Virus record (IMG/VR): IMGVR_UViG_3300027749_000062
Coordinates: 1 to 64,000 of that record
Direction: 5' to 3' (one strand)
DNA from: a virus
Length of the DNA: 64,000 nt
The translations under genes and the position numbers were made by a program. This document shows positions 1-6,636 of the stretch, piece by piece (the stretch's first letter is position 1; each line of letters starts with the position of its first letter). The notes under the pieces were generated by a model. The model made no database searches. It saw only the letters and a list, made by a program, of their open reading frames with translations, and had not been told where the DNA came from.

Positions 1-371
1 GGTGTCAACTGCCATTCATTCTTTTCTTTGTGTGACAATATTTTGATTTGTGAAATAAAAATTGGTTCAGGTTGTTGTACTTGTGCTTCATTAACAACTT
101 TGACTAAACCCCAATCTTCTAATAGGAGTGCGATAGCATTCCTACGAGATAAATCATTTTCAGATAAATCTGTCGGTTTCCCGTCAAGTGCAAACAATTC
201 TTTAAAATGTACAATATAGTATTTGCCTTGTTTATGCAAGATATGGCAAGATTGGAATAAAGTTTTGTCCTTCTTCGAAGCAACACCAATTCTGGTCAAT
301 GTCTCTCTTACTTTTAGAAAATCGTCTGGTTGTGTTAAAGTTACTTCAACTAAGTCCTGTATTCCTATCAT
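1..371 (-). CDS. regA: RegA translational repressor (3' end cut off)
   Basis: RegA binds early phage mRNAs near their start codons and blocks their translation. About 123 codons are visible and T4 RegA has 122 residues, so only the last few are missing at the window edge. The reading matches the family: a DFLKVRETLTRIGVASKKDK stretch near residue 16, QSCHILHKQGKYYIVHFKE near residue 40, and EDWGLVKVV near residue 88. The ATG at 371 lies inside the end of gp62, giving a 26-base overlap in another frame and probable translational coupling. Its place directly downstream of gp44 and gp62 is the standard T4 order. Identification is firm; the exact start is less sure because a second in-frame ATG is absent nearby. 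Confidence 0.93.
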   Translation of the reverse strand, partial: MIGIQDLVEVTLTQPDDFLKVRETLTRIGVASKKDKTLFQSCHILHKQGKYYIVHFKELFALDGKPTDLSENDLSRRNAIALLLEDWGLVKVVNEAQVQQPEPIFISQIKILSHKEKNEWQLT

Positions 372-753
372 TACTAATTCCGCCTTTATTTGTTTTTGCT
401 CTTATTTCAGCGATTTGGTCTTCATTAAGTATGCGGAGTGCTTCTTTGGCCTTTTCATTTGAATAACCAAAATATGTTTTAACGCATTCCAAATCTTTCA
501 AAACCTCTGTTTTTTGCCACGGTTGAAATTTCCGTTTCATGGGTCTAATAGTATTTAGAAGATACTGGTACTGGAGGTCTTTATCAACACCTGGATAGAT
601 GTTCATTTCGTTGGCATATAGTACACAGTCCATGTGATAGGACAAAGAACGGTTAATAAGAAAAGCTTTATAATCATCATACCCTTCACCATTGAAAACA
701 TCTTTCTTGGTTTGAAGGATAGAAGGAATAATCTCTTTGAATAAATCAGGCAT
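346..753 (-). CDS. 62: Clamp loader small subunit gp62
   Basis: gp62 is the single small subunit that joins four gp44 subunits to form the ATP-driven loader of the gp45 sliding clamp. At 135 residues it is shorter than T4 gp62 (187) but of the length usual in cyanophage-like relatives. Recognisable stretches are DLFKEIIPSILQTKKDVF near the start, a SYHMDCVLYANEMN segment around residue 40 and RPMKRKFQPWQK around residue 75. There is no ATPase motif, as expected. The start overlaps the gp44 stop by one base (TAATG), which suggests coupled translation and a fixed subunit ratio. Its last 26 bases overlap regA. Confidence 0.9.
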   Translation of the reverse strand: MPDLFKEIIPSILQTKKDVFNGEGYDDYKAFLINRSLSYHMDCVLYANEMNIYPGVDKDLQYQYLLNTIRPMKRKFQPWQKTEVLKDLECVKTYFGYSNEKAKEALRILNEDQIAEIRAKTNKGGISNDRNTGLS

Positions 754-1688
754 TATTTAAACTCACAGTCCACCATGATTTCAGTCATACAGGCAATCAT
801 ATTAATCTCATGGTCTGCAACGAATGCAGATTGATATTGATACTTAGCCAAATGCAAGACCAACTGGGGTACAGAGTTTGGTTTCAACAGGTCATATAGA
901 CCATCATAGATTTTACGATAGATTTTTGTTGGATCATTGTCTAGATTTTGTGTGACCCATTTACGAGCTGATGCAAAGTCTTTTTCTTTCAAAGATTTGA
1001 TTAAATCTTTTAGTTGTACATCTGCAACTGAACCGAGAGCACTTTTATCAATGACACCAGAGATGGAGAATCGTTGAAGTTCATTTAGAACCCTACGATT
1101 ATCTGGAAAGTGTTTAGAGATAATTGCCGCAACAACCTCTTTATCATATTTTACTTGTTCAAGTGTAAGGATACTTTCAACACGTTTGAAGAATCTGGAA
1201 GCCATTGCGGCTTTAGAACCATTCAACTTAAAGTCGATACAGGTACAACGAGAATGTATCGGTTCCATGATACGATTCTTAAAGTTGCAAGTAAAGATGA
1301 ACGAACAATTGGATGCAAATTCATCAATCACTCCACGAAATGCAGGTTGAGTTGAATTTGGATTTAGGTAGTCTGCTTCATCTACGATAACAACTTTGCG
1401 TCCACCCATTAAGGACATTGACGAGGCATAGTTCTTAATCTTATTTCTTAGAACATCGATGCCTGAATCATCAGAACCGTTAATCATGATATAATCACAA
1501 CCAACTTCCTGACATAAGGCTTTTGCAACAGTAGTTTTACCGACACCGGCGGTGCCAGACAACAAGAGATTAGGTATCTCTTTACGATTCACGAATTCCT
1601 GAAATGTTACTTTCAGTGATTCCGGAAGAATACATTCTTCAATAGTTTTTGGGCGATACTTCTCAACCCACAACATGTGTTCAGCCAT
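753..1688 (-). CDS. 44: Clamp loader ATPase subunit gp44
   Basis: This AAA+ ATPase opens and places the gp45 clamp on primed DNA. The 311 residues begin with the family's WVEKYRPKTIEECILP stretch. Walker A is GTAGVGKTT (45-53), Walker B ends in DEAD (103-106), and the Ser-Arg-Cys arginine finger lies at 146-148. Length agrees with T4 gp44 (319). The gene is followed by gp62 with a one-base overlap and preceded by three small genes that separate it from gp45, a looser spacing than in T4. I see no strong promoter in the 33-base gap upstream, so it is probably read through from gp45. Confidence 0.97.
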   Translation of the reverse strand: MAEHMLWVEKYRPKTIEECILPESLKVTFQEFVNRKEIPNLLLSGTAGVGKTTVAKALCQEVGCDYIMINGSDDSGIDVLRNKIKNYASSMSLMGGRKVVIVDEADYLNPNSTQPAFRGVIDEFASNCSFIFTCNFKNRIMEPIHSRCTCIDFKLNGSKAAMASRFFKRVESILTLEQVKYDKEVVAAIISKHFPDNRRVLNELQRFSISGVIDKSALGSVADVQLKDLIKSLKEKDFASARKWVTQNLDNDPTKIYRKIYDGLYDLLKPNSVPQLVLHLAKYQYQSAFVADHEINMIACMTEIMVDCEFK

Positions 1689-1721
1689 TCAAAAACTCCA
1701 TAATATAAAAAATTCATTGTA

Positions 1722-2066
1722 TCACACTTTACGCCAAATGTCACCCTCCTTGACGTAAAGTTTACCATCCGGTCCTGGTTTCAAATCCACGGAAACATTT
1801 TTTTCTGTTCCAGGAATATATCTTGTACCATTACGAAATGTGACTGATATTGGATCTACCGGTGATGTATCAATTTCACCATATGTAGCTTTAAAAGATA
1901 GATAATGGCCAGAGTAATTTAGTTGTTTAACAATATCATCTGTGGCAAGTTCATCACTTTTAAAGACAAGTTTTTCACTGGCTTGTTTATAACCTTCTAC
2001 ACCGATTGCAAAAAGGCCTAAAAGGCCTAGTGATTTTGCAAAAGTTCTACGACCTGTGGGTGTCAT
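1722..2066 (-). CDS. Small protein with twin-arginine-like leader
   Basis: I do not recognise a family for this 114-residue protein. Its N-terminus has a Gly-Arg-Arg-Thr-Phe-Ala-Lys element (residues 5-11) followed by a short hydrophobic stretch (SLGLLGLFAIG), which resembles a Tat export leader or a single membrane anchor. The remainder is polar and probably beta-rich, with a Pro-Gly turn region and an acidic-basic tail ending GDIWRKV. It overlaps the upstream 91-residue gene by four bases (ATGA) and lies between the clamp and clamp loader genes, so it is expressed with the replisome genes. A cell envelope location is inferred only from the leader; no cleavage site is evident. Confidence 0.7.
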   Translation of the reverse strand: MTPTGRRTFAKSLGLLGLFAIGVEGYKQASEKLVFKSDELATDDIVKQLNYSGHYLSFKATYGEIDTSPVDPISVTFRNGTRYIPGTEKNVSVDLKPGPDGKLYVKEGDIWRKV

Positions 2067-2338
2067 TTAGCGTCCTTGATACCTTCAATTAGAGCCTCAA
2101 CTTCTTTGAATTCTGCAAAGTCGGTTGATAGAGACTGTTTAAATTCATATACGGCAATTTTACGAATAATCTTTTTTGGAAGATTAAGTTCATCGTAAGC
2201 CAAATCAATCATATCAGAAATAGATTCATTATTGGATCTTGTTCTGTTCATACATGTAACAATTTCCTCAATATAACCCCTGAGACTCTTTAGTTGTTTT
2301 TCATCAAATGTACCAAATAGTGTATTTACTGTAGTCAT
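2063..2338 (-). CDS. Small DsbA-like protein
   Basis: A 91-residue mostly helical protein. The segment from residue 40 to the end (an acidic helix, a DELNLPKK turn, a basic helix and a final acidic helix) follows the same pattern as T4 DsbA, an 89-residue double-stranded DNA-binding protein linked to late transcription. Likeness is at the level of pattern and size, so the name is tentative. It sits two bases after a 62-residue gene and overlaps the next gene by an ATGA. An alternative is another small transcription accessory protein of the gp33 kind. Function is otherwise unknown. Confidence 0.55.
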   Translation of the reverse strand: MTTVNTLFGTFDEKQLKSLRGYIEEIVTCMNRTRSNNESISDMIDLAYDELNLPKKIIRKIAVYEFKQSLSTDFAEFKEVEALIEGIKDAK

Positions 2339-2339
2339 T

Positions 2340-2528
2340 TTATAGCTCCGCCTGTAGTTTACCTACAACTTCCAATAAAGGTTCTCTTGTTGCAACATTA
2401 CCATTCAATAGGTTAATCATTGTCAATTGAATACCTTCAGGATTTTTACCTTCAAATACAACAGAGATTTGTTTTGGATTTACAAAAATTGTGCCTTCTG
2501 TTTCGGCATCTAAAAATGGAATTAACAT
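2340..2528 (-). CDS. Small conserved-looking hypothetical protein
   Basis: A 62-residue protein with no family that I recognise. Alternating hydrophobic residues (TIFVNPKQISVVFE, IQLTMINLLNG) suggest a small beta-sheet domain followed by one C-terminal helix. There is no signal peptide, cysteine pair or nucleotide-binding motif. The ATG lies one base after the gp45 stop codon region and the stop lies one base before the next start, so it belongs to the gp45 transcript and is very probably translated. Its position beside the sliding clamp hints at a replication or late transcription accessory role, but that is only context. Confidence 0.6.
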   Translation of the reverse strand: MLIPFLDAETEGTIFVNPKQISVVFEGKNPEGIQLTMINLLNGNVATREPLLEVVGKLQAEL

Positions 2529-2529
2529 A

Positions 2530-3198
2530 TTACATTACACTTTCATTTTTTTCAAAAGCGACCCAATATTGAATGTCATCTTTTGTGTTTTTAAAATGTG
2601 CAAATCCTTTGAAAGAAATTTGCACTTCGTATTCACCAGGAATCATTTTTAAGTTTTCAACTTTAAAAACAATCTTGTATGATTTACCGTTACCGGCACC
2701 AACATTAATTGAGTTGGTATGTTGTGCATCATCTTTAGCATCATATGCAACCAATTCAACAGATTCACCGTCAGATTGTACAGAGATGTTTGGAGAAGAC
2801 AATACAGAAGATGCCTTCATAATGTCAGAGTAGTCTTCAGCAGTCAAAGTAAAAGAACAATCAACTTCATCCAATTTAATTTCTTTGTTTGGAGGAGTAA
2901 CAATCATTTCTTTTGCAGCTTTACGGAACTTAGTCTTACGGCGACCTCCGTTGAAGATAACATTAGCAGAATCAAATTCCAGTTCTGTTGCATCTTTAAA
3001 CAAAGAATATACAGACAAGAATTGGTTCAAATCATACACACAGAAATCTTCGGGAAAATCATCCTTGAGAATTGCTTGTGCGAGTACAGATTTACCTGCG
3101 GAAATTGTGGTAAGTTTATTACCTTTTTTAAATTCAATACCCTGATTGATTGTTGAAAAGTTTTTCAACACTCCTAGGGTTTCATTAGATAGTTTCAT
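2530..3198 (-). CDS. 45: Sliding clamp gp45
   Basis: gp45 forms the trimeric ring that tethers the DNA polymerase and also activates late transcription through gp33 and gp55. The 222 residues (T4 has 228) start MKLSNETLGVLKNFSTIN, the usual clamp opening, and include AGKSVLAQAILKDDFPEDF near residue 33 and a C-terminal strand rich in aromatic residues (YWVAFEKNE). A GGAG ribosome site lies seven bases before the ATG. The start overlaps the end of the upstream DUF5664 gene by 14 bases. It heads the clamp, clamp loader and regA group, matching T4 order apart from three inserted small genes. Confidence 0.93.
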   Translation of the reverse strand: MKLSNETLGVLKNFSTINQGIEFKKGNKLTTISAGKSVLAQAILKDDFPEDFCVYDLNQFLSVYSLFKDATELEFDSANVIFNGGRRKTKFRKAAKEMIVTPPNKEIKLDEVDCSFTLTAEDYSDIMKASSVLSSPNISVQSDGESVELVAYDAKDDAQHTNSINVGAGNGKSYKIVFKVENLKMIPGEYEVQISFKGFAHFKNTKDDIQYWVAFEKNESVM

Positions 3199-3523
3199 CT
3201 TTTTTCTCCATTACAAAATCTTCACTAGAATACATTATATCATGTTCATACAAAAACATCAAGCAGCACATTGCATGTGCCAAGTGATGAATACCAGATT
3301 CGGGATCCATGACTTCACCCTTTTTCCATGCCCACACATGTCTTTCTAGTGCATCAAAGTACCTGCGTTTTGAATCAGGTACTTTTTTCCAATTATCACG
3401 TTCATATTTTTGAGCACCAAAAGTCAAAACTTTAACAGTTTCTTCTAGCGCTAAAGGTGGAAGTAAACCATACTCTAACTTGTTAGCATCATATTTGCGA
3501 CCAGCCTCTATCATCTTAGGCAT
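3185..3523 (-). CDS. DUF5664 (dATP/dGTP diphosphohydrolase N-terminal type) protein
   Basis: The 112 residues carry the pattern of the small all-helical DUF5664 family, found in phages and related to MazG-type nucleotide pyrophosphohydrolases: GRKYDANKLEYGLLPPLALE at the start, FGAQKYERDNW (35-45), RRYFDALERHVWAWKKGE (53-70), and a DPESGIHHLAHAMCC stretch (73-87) whose acidic and histidine residues would bind metal. The likely role is trimming of dNTPs during replication, but the exact substrate cannot be read from the sequence. It overlaps the glycosyltransferase gene upstream by one base and gp45 downstream by 14 bases, so it is part of the replication operon. Confidence 0.75.
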   Translation of the reverse strand: MPKMIEAGRKYDANKLEYGLLPPLALEETVKVLTFGAQKYERDNWKKVPDSKRRYFDALERHVWAWKKGEVMDPESGIHHLAHAMCCLMFLYEHDIMYSSEDFVMEKKDETI

Positions 3524-4320
3524 TACATTTCTCCAACATAATTAGCAACAGCTGGCATATCTCCATGGAAGTGATAGGTACCAATGTGTGCAGTACGCAT
3601 CCAAGGACACAACCAGATTGAACCACCCATGTTTCTCCACCATTGACAGAACATGTAATCTTCCGATAGATAACGCTCTGATTTTTTATCAATTACGGTG
3701 TCAAAATATGCATGAATATATCTTGAGCCATCAAAGTTTGCCTGACCCACATGGTCTGGTTTATATTTGAGTTCAGGATACTGTGCAGCAAATTTAGGGA
3801 AAACTTCACGTTTAACCATCATAAAACCAGTTCCAATTTCTAGAACTTCAAGAGGTTGTGTAACCGAAAACTGTGCAGTTCCTTTAACAGGATTAAATAC
3901 AAAGTCACCTGCTACCTTTTCTAGTACACCAGCATCAAGTTCTGGATTCTTTTCAAGAGCTTTCTTGACAGATTTCCATTTGATTGCTTTCTTTGGATAA
4001 GGTCCACCGATAACATCTTTATCAAGTGCTAACATTGCGATAACATCTTGCGGATTAAAATTAATATCCGAATCAATAAACAATAGATGAGTGCATTCTG
4101 AACGATTCAAAAACTCATCGACCAAATAGTTTCTTGCCCTTGTAATCAACGATTCATTGAACAAGAAAGAGAACTTTACCTGGATGCCGTATTGCATACA
4201 AAGGCCTTGTAGGTCCAAACAAGCCTTCATATAAAGACCGTGGTTCATACCACCATACATTGGTGTTGCTACAAAAATACTAAACTTCTGAAGCTCTTCT
4301 TTTTTAATACTTATTTCCAT
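3523..4320 (-). CDS. GT-A fold glycosyltransferase
   Basis: This 265-residue protein has the layout of a family 2-like glycosyltransferase. The N-terminal FVATPMYGG (16-24) opens a Rossmann-like half, and TRARNYLVDEF is followed by the metal and nucleotide-sugar binding Asp-Ser-Asp at 83-85 in LLFIDSDINF. A GTGFMMVKREVF segment and a late SEDYMFCQWWR stretch supply the expected acceptor side and catalytic acidic residues. It may modify phage DNA bases or a virion or host glycan; the sequence does not decide. A terminator hairpin separates it from the winged-helix gene upstream, and it overlaps the next gene by one base. Confidence 0.82.
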   Translation of the reverse strand: MEISIKKEELQKFSIFVATPMYGGMNHGLYMKACLDLQGLCMQYGIQVKFSFLFNESLITRARNYLVDEFLNRSECTHLLFIDSDINFNPQDVIAMLALDKDVIGGPYPKKAIKWKSVKKALEKNPELDAGVLEKVAGDFVFNPVKGTAQFSVTQPLEVLEIGTGFMMVKREVFPKFAAQYPELKYKPDHVGQANFDGSRYIHAYFDTVIDKKSERYLSEDYMFCQWWRNMGGSIWLCPWMRTAHIGTYHFHGDMPAVANYVGEM

Positions 4321-4341
4321 GTAAACTCCATAAAATAGGGA

Positions 4342-4367
4342 AAACCACTTCCGCAGAGAAGTGGTTT
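4342..4367 (-). terminator. Hairpin terminator after the winged-helix gene
   Basis: A perfect 10-bp inverted repeat (AAACCACTTC and GAAGTGGTTT) encloses a 6-base loop. Read on the minus strand it is followed by TTCCC and a T-rich stretch. It stands in the 59-base gap between the winged-helix gene and the glycosyltransferase gene, so it should end or weaken the transcript that starts at 4698. Confidence 0.75.
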
Positions 4368-4379
4368 ATGTTTGCTTAA

Positions 4380-4649
4380 TTAAGCAGTTAGTGAGTAACC
4401 TGCGCTCATTGCAGCTTTAACCATTGCTTTGGTTGGTGAACCAAGACGGTAAAAACTGATTTTTTCGCCACTTTCTGTGTAGCGGGTGTTAGTGTAAATA
4501 ACATGACCTTCTTTGCGAAGCTCTTCGATCCGTGCGGAAACATTCTTGATACCGAAACGGCGTTGTGCAGCCTTAACTGTGAAAGTGTTGTAACCCTCAG
4601 TTTGTTTAAGTGCGGTCAAGATTTTTTGTTTTGCGGAAACTTTTTCCAT
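4380..4649 (-). CDS. Small winged-helix DNA-binding protein
   Basis: The 89 residues look like a helix-turn-helix domain of the type common in phages: a first helix (SAKQKILTALKQTEG), then KAAQRRFGIKNVSARIEELRK as the turn and recognition helix (about 27-47), then a beta wing with HVIYTNTRYTESGEKISFYRLG. It probably regulates phage or host genes. It forms a self-contained unit with a near-consensus sigma-70 promoter and a small inverted repeat at the transcript start upstream, and a hairpin terminator downstream. That arrangement suggests early and strong expression, possibly with self-repression. Confidence 0.8.
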   Translation of the reverse strand: MEKVSAKQKILTALKQTEGYNTFTVKAAQRRFGIKNVSARIEELRKEGHVIYTNTRYTESGEKISFYRLGSPTKAMVKAAMSAGYSLTA

Positions 4650-4675
4650 AATATAACTCCAATAATTAAAAATAC

Positions 4676-4690
4676 CTCACATTGCGTGAG
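4676..4690 (-). promoter_or_regulatory. Inverted repeat at the transcript start, possible operator
   Basis: CTCAC and GTGAG flank a 5-base centre directly downstream of the -10 box at 4698. The site would cover the first transcribed bases of the winged-helix gene, a usual place for an autoregulatory operator. It could also be a weak 5' hairpin. Confidence 0.4.
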
Positions 4691-4697
4691 TGTCACC

Positions 4698-4726
4698 ATC
4701 ATACATTTATATATGACGTTTGTCAA
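4698..4726 (-). promoter_or_regulatory. Near-consensus sigma-70 promoter
   Basis: On the minus strand TTGACA (4726-4721) and TATGAT (4703-4698) are separated by exactly 17 bases. It sits in the gap upstream of the winged-helix gene, just after the 421-residue gene ends at 4749. This is the pattern for host RNA polymerase, so early expression is expected. Confidence 0.8.
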
Positions 4727-4748
4727 GCATATTTGTGGTATACTTGTT

Positions 4749-6014
4749 TTACCTGCCAACTTGCGGCAGATATTTTGCCTTGGTTTCTTCCCAAGACAAA
4801 TAGATTAGGTCATCATAGAAAAGATTTTCATATGATACCTTGTTTTGTTTCTGTAGTTGCCGAATACGGCCTTTTGCATACTTTGTTTTCCAAATATTGG
4901 CCAAAGTTTCTTCACTGGTATCAAAAGACTTTACCAATTCTGCATCACCAATTTCTTTCCGTAAGAATTCATTTGTGTTATTATACAGGGGAGAAAAATA
5001 AATTCCGCGTTGGTGTTCGGTGCGAATCAGTTCTTTAGGAATACCAAGTTTAGAATATGCATAATTCAATGAACGATTTTTATGGTCGCGTTTCAATGGA
5101 AGTCCTTGTGGGTTCTTTGCTTCCCACCATTCAAAGTATTTTCTTGGTTCAATTTCTTTAATCCAATCAAACACCATATTGCGGGTAGAACGAGAAGGTT
5201 CAAACGCAACTGAGCCAGAAGAAAATCCCATTTTCTGCCAATGTTCCAAACCATCATACTGAGAAAGCCCGTTGGCTTTGGTTTTACCATATAATGACGT
5301 TGTAGTAACCCCAACAAGAGTGTCTCCATATCTTTCTTTCCAATCTTTCTGTACTGTATCTGCCAAACACAATAATGCCAATAGTTTACCACCCATGTAA
5401 CTATAACCAAGTGGTTGTAATGGAACAATAGTAGAACCAATTGCTGTATGGTTAATCATACTTTGTTGTGTCTTAACATCCCTAGACCATCCAATCGCAG
5501 TATCTCTAGGTGTAAGGTCAAGAAAGTCTGATGATATACAAATAACACCAAGGTACTTACCAGTGACGCCATCTTTGACTGTATAGAATAGATTGCGACC
5601 AATATTTGAGTTGTTCTTCATTGTAGAAGAAAATGTACGGACTGCATTCCATGTTTCTGCAAGTTCACCATTAGATAATTCTAATACAGGTTGCAGTTTT
5701 TCATAGTCATCAGGACCAGTTGGCATCCAAAAGTTCTTCTTGACCTTATTGATTATTTTGGCTTGCTCTTTGTCAATCAATTGTTGTTCCTCACCATCAA
5801 AGATAGTGAAGGTTGTTTCTGTTGGATAACGCTCTTTTACTTCAACCCATTTTTGATATAGTGTATATTCTTTCACATCCATTTTAGATGCATAAGTTAA
5901 ATCTTCAATCAGAATTTTTTTCAGATTGTCAACATCAATGTGTTCATGTTTTGGATTTTTCTCTAACCAATTATCCCATTGTTTTTCTACCGATTCAATT
6001 TGCGGTTTTGCCAT
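4749..6014 (-). CDS. DUF4338 / DruA-like protein
   Basis: The 421-residue protein has a central region (about 135-265) with the pattern of the DUF4338 family, to which DruA of the Druantia anti-phage system belongs: GRNLFYTVKDG, a GVICISS strand, RDTAIGWS, a PLGYSYMGGKLLALL helix, then GDTLVGVTTTSLYGK and a YDGLEHWQKMGFSSGS motif. The N-terminal 130 residues are helical and charged and the C-terminal part is basic. The molecular activity of the family is unknown to me, so I give no reaction. The start overlaps the deformylase stop by 20 bases, so both are cotranscribed. Assignment rests on recalled motif spacing. Confidence 0.6.
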   Translation of the reverse strand: MAKPQIESVEKQWDNWLEKNPKHEHIDVDNLKKILIEDLTYASKMDVKEYTLYQKWVEVKERYPTETTFTIFDGEEQQLIDKEQAKIINKVKKNFWMPTGPDDYEKLQPVLELSNGELAETWNAVRTFSSTMKNNSNIGRNLFYTVKDGVTGKYLGVICISSDFLDLTPRDTAIGWSRDVKTQQSMINHTAIGSTIVPLQPLGYSYMGGKLLALLCLADTVQKDWKERYGDTLVGVTTTSLYGKTKANGLSQYDGLEHWQKMGFSSGSVAFEPSRSTRNMVFDWIKEIEPRKYFEWWEAKNPQGLPLKRDHKNRSLNYAYSKLGIPKELIRTEHQRGIYFSPLYNNTNEFLRKEIGDAELVKSFDTSEETLANIWKTKYAKGRIRQLQKQNKVSYENLFYDDLIYLSWEETKAKYLPQVGR

Positions 6015-6636
6015 CGTTTAGTTTCTCAATTTTTTTCATCATGTTCATATAGTTAGCTTGAGCTTTAGAAATTTCTCTAATAGTCTTTTGGCGTTTCTCT
6101 TGTCCAGATTTAAGCGCCAAAGGCTTTGCACGGTCAGTATACACTATTCCATCCATGTGGTCAAGCTCATGGAGAAAACATCTTGCAGATATACCATTCA
6201 ATCTTGTGGTATGTTTTTCACCTACAAAATCTTGGTATTCTACCACAATTTCTTGTGGTCTGGTAATCCTAAGGCCCAATAATGGAAAAGATAAACAACC
6301 TTCAATCATATGGCACTCACCTTCAGATGAAATAACCTTAGGATTAAAAAATGCCACATAATCATCATTGGCACCCATGACAAAAACACGATAAGGAAAA
6401 CCACATTGATTCGCAGATAATCCTAAACCTTTATTCTTCTTACAAGTTTCCACTAAAGTAGATGCAAACTCATTAGCGTTCACAGGTGGATTTTGAAAAT
6501 CAAATTCTAATGTTTTTTGCCTAAGAATTTTCGCATTCTCATCAACCAAATCAAAAACTTTAGGTTCTTGTTTTGTTGCTGTTGGTGCAGTTTGTTTTAC
6601 TGCTTCTTCTGTACTATATGTAAATAAATCAACCAT
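5995..6636 (-). CDS. def: Peptide deformylase
   Basis: The enzyme removes the formyl group from the first methionine of new proteins. All three family motifs are present: GLGLSANQ (70-77), EGCLSFP (112-118, with the metal-binding Cys) and HELDH (156-160, two metal-binding His and the catalytic Glu). About 45 extra residues precede the catalytic domain and a basic helical tail follows it. I place the start at the ATG at 6636 because GAGGAG lies seven bases before it; the open frame extends 11 codons further. It overlaps the upstream ParB-like gene by eight bases. Deformylases are known auxiliary genes of aquatic T4-like phages. Confidence 0.93.
   Translation of the reverse strand: MVDLFTYSTEEAVKQTAPTATKQEPKVFDLVDENAKILRQKTLEFDFQNPPVNANEFASTLVETCKKNKGLGLSANQCGFPYRVFVMGANDDYVAFFNPKVISSEGECHMIEGCLSFPLLGLRITRPQEIVVEYQDFVGEKHTTRLNGISARCFLHELDHMDGIVYTDRAKPLALKSGQEKRQKTIREISKAQANYMNMMKKIEKLNDGKTAN

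Noticed and set aside
5093-5440. A 115-codon frame overlapping the DUF4338 gene on the same strand
   Set aside because: It is a shifted frame inside a well-supported gene and its product has no coherent composition.
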